Shown here piece by piece: positions 63,480 to 64,000 of a DNA stretch of 64,000 bases. Origin of the DNA: Desulfosporosinus cupriresistens (GTDB taxonomy: Bacteria > Bacillota > Desulfitobacteriia > Desulfitobacteriales > Desulfitobacteriaceae); contig NZ_MASS01000005.1 in NCBI RefSeq assembly GCF_001707885.1, positions 60,721 through 124,720 on the forward strand. Reading direction: 5' to 3'. Position 1 is the stretch's first letter; each line of letters begins with the position of its first letter. A program made the translations under genes and the position numbers. Under the pieces are notes generated by a model. It searched no databases, was not told the origin of the DNA, and saw only the letters and a list, made by a program, of their open reading frames with translations.

Positions 63480-64000
63480 AAACGATGCACCATGAAATGC
63501 GCAGTCCACCCACACTCCGTCTCCTCGTCCCCCGTTCCCCCGACCCCAAGCCCGGGACACAGTATGACACAGCGCGACGTCTTTACGTAAGCAGCCCAGC
63601 AAACTTCCGTTCAAGCGACCGACCCCAGATACTTGCGGGAGCTCATCGTGCAAGCAGTACCGTCCTTCTTAAGCCAGACGGTGCACATGAAATGTGCCGT
63701 CCACCCACACTCCGTCTCCTCGTCCCCGTCTCCCCGTCTCCCCCGACCCCAAGCCCGGGACGCAGTATGACACAGCGCGACGTCTTTTCGTAAGCAGCCC
63801 AGCAAACTTCCGTTCAAGCGACCGACCCCAGATACGGGGCAGCGCACAAGGATGTGCGCTGCCGCCAATGCGCCAAGGATGGCGCTTTTGGTACGATAGT
63901 CTCCAGTACGATAGTCTCCAGTGGAGAGTATCGCCGAAGCCGTGATCCCTCGAGGAATTCTTACCGGCGTAGGATAGAGTATCGCCGAAGCCGCGATCCC
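63480..64000. repeat. MITE-like element, copies C1 and C2 in tandem, partial
   Basis: Two left halves in a row. C1 runs from its left end (GGGACACAGTATGACAC near 63553) and breaks after the GACCGACCCCAGATAC stretch into a GC-rich spacer with a broken REP core. C2 starts with hairpin AGACGG...GTGCCGTC (63677) and left end at 63757, then follows the element middle but with a duplicated CGATAGTCTCCAGT, and departs into GTATCGCCGAAGCCGTGATC repeated up to the window edge. The right arm is not seen. Simple CGTCTCC runs lie between. Confidence 0.75.

Noticed and set aside
63485..63945. Open frames on both strands over the repeats at the right edge
   Set aside because: Same reason as for copy B; Pro/Ser/Arg-rich translation of simple repeats.

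Overview
The window looks like a chromosome segment of a spore-forming, motile, anaerobic Clostridia bacterium of the Desulfosporosinus/Desulfitobacterium type. The evidence is Firmicutes gene order (hrcA-grpE-dnaK-dnaJ-prmA-rsmE-mtaB-rpsU-yqeY-yqfC-yqfD-yqfF-ybeY-dgkA-cdd-era-recO-glyQS-ccpN, and dgt/dnaG/rpoD/trmK/nif3), sporulation genes (yqfC, yqfD, a GerM-domain protein), an exported [FeFe] hydrogenase with HybA/HybB-like partners, and a corrinoid methyl-transfer cluster. The genus is inferred; no rRNA is present.

Layout. 1-6.1 kb: flagellar and chemotaxis genes (flgK end, flgN, flgM, motAB, a DUF327 protein, cheR) with a sigma-28-type promoter before motAB. 6-10.5 kb: a small transporter, RNase P RNA, Nif3, TrmK and a Val-Ile2-Asn tRNA block. 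10.5-15.9 kb: rpoD, dnaG, GerM-domain protein, dgt. 15.9-20.3 kb: accessory genes, namely a HepT/MntA toxin-antitoxin pair, a REP-associated transposase (RAYT) with REP hairpins around it, and a BlaI/M56 sensor system whose sensor gene is split in two. 20.5-28.8 kb: a probable O-demethylase-like or methylamine-like methyl-transfer cluster (MeTr, corrinoid protein, UroD-family methyltransferase, DUF2284 protein, RACo-type activator, MFS transporter) with a divergent PucR-type regulator. 28.8-35.3 kb: glycosyltransferase, polyferredoxin and exported [FeFe] hydrogenase operon. 35.9-40.2 kb: pyruvate phosphate dikinase, its regulatory kinase/phosphatase and a CcpN-type regulator. 40.2-63.3 kb: conserved housekeeping cluster ending in the heat-shock operon with a CIRCE operator.

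How the parts work together. The methyl-transfer cluster should move methyl groups from an unknown substrate to tetrahydrofolate, feeding acetogenic or respiratory metabolism, with RACo re-reducing inactive cobalamin. The hydrogenase operon probably links extracytoplasmic H2 oxidation to quinones and carries two CRP/FNR-like sites. The PPDK block carries its own transcriptional and post-translational control.

The most unusual part is the repeat content. At least four copies (whole or partial) of a roughly 290-bp, highly palindromic MITE-like element lie directly downstream of genes, and in deoC and cdd the stop codon lies at or in the element edge. REP hairpins sharing a GGGACGGTTCTT core surround a RAYT gene, and one is translated as part of Dgt. 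Short stuttering repeats of the TCTGACCTCTGGC type occur between genes and inside the RNase P RNA. A separate single-copy palindromic element lies between the DUF2284 and RACo genes.
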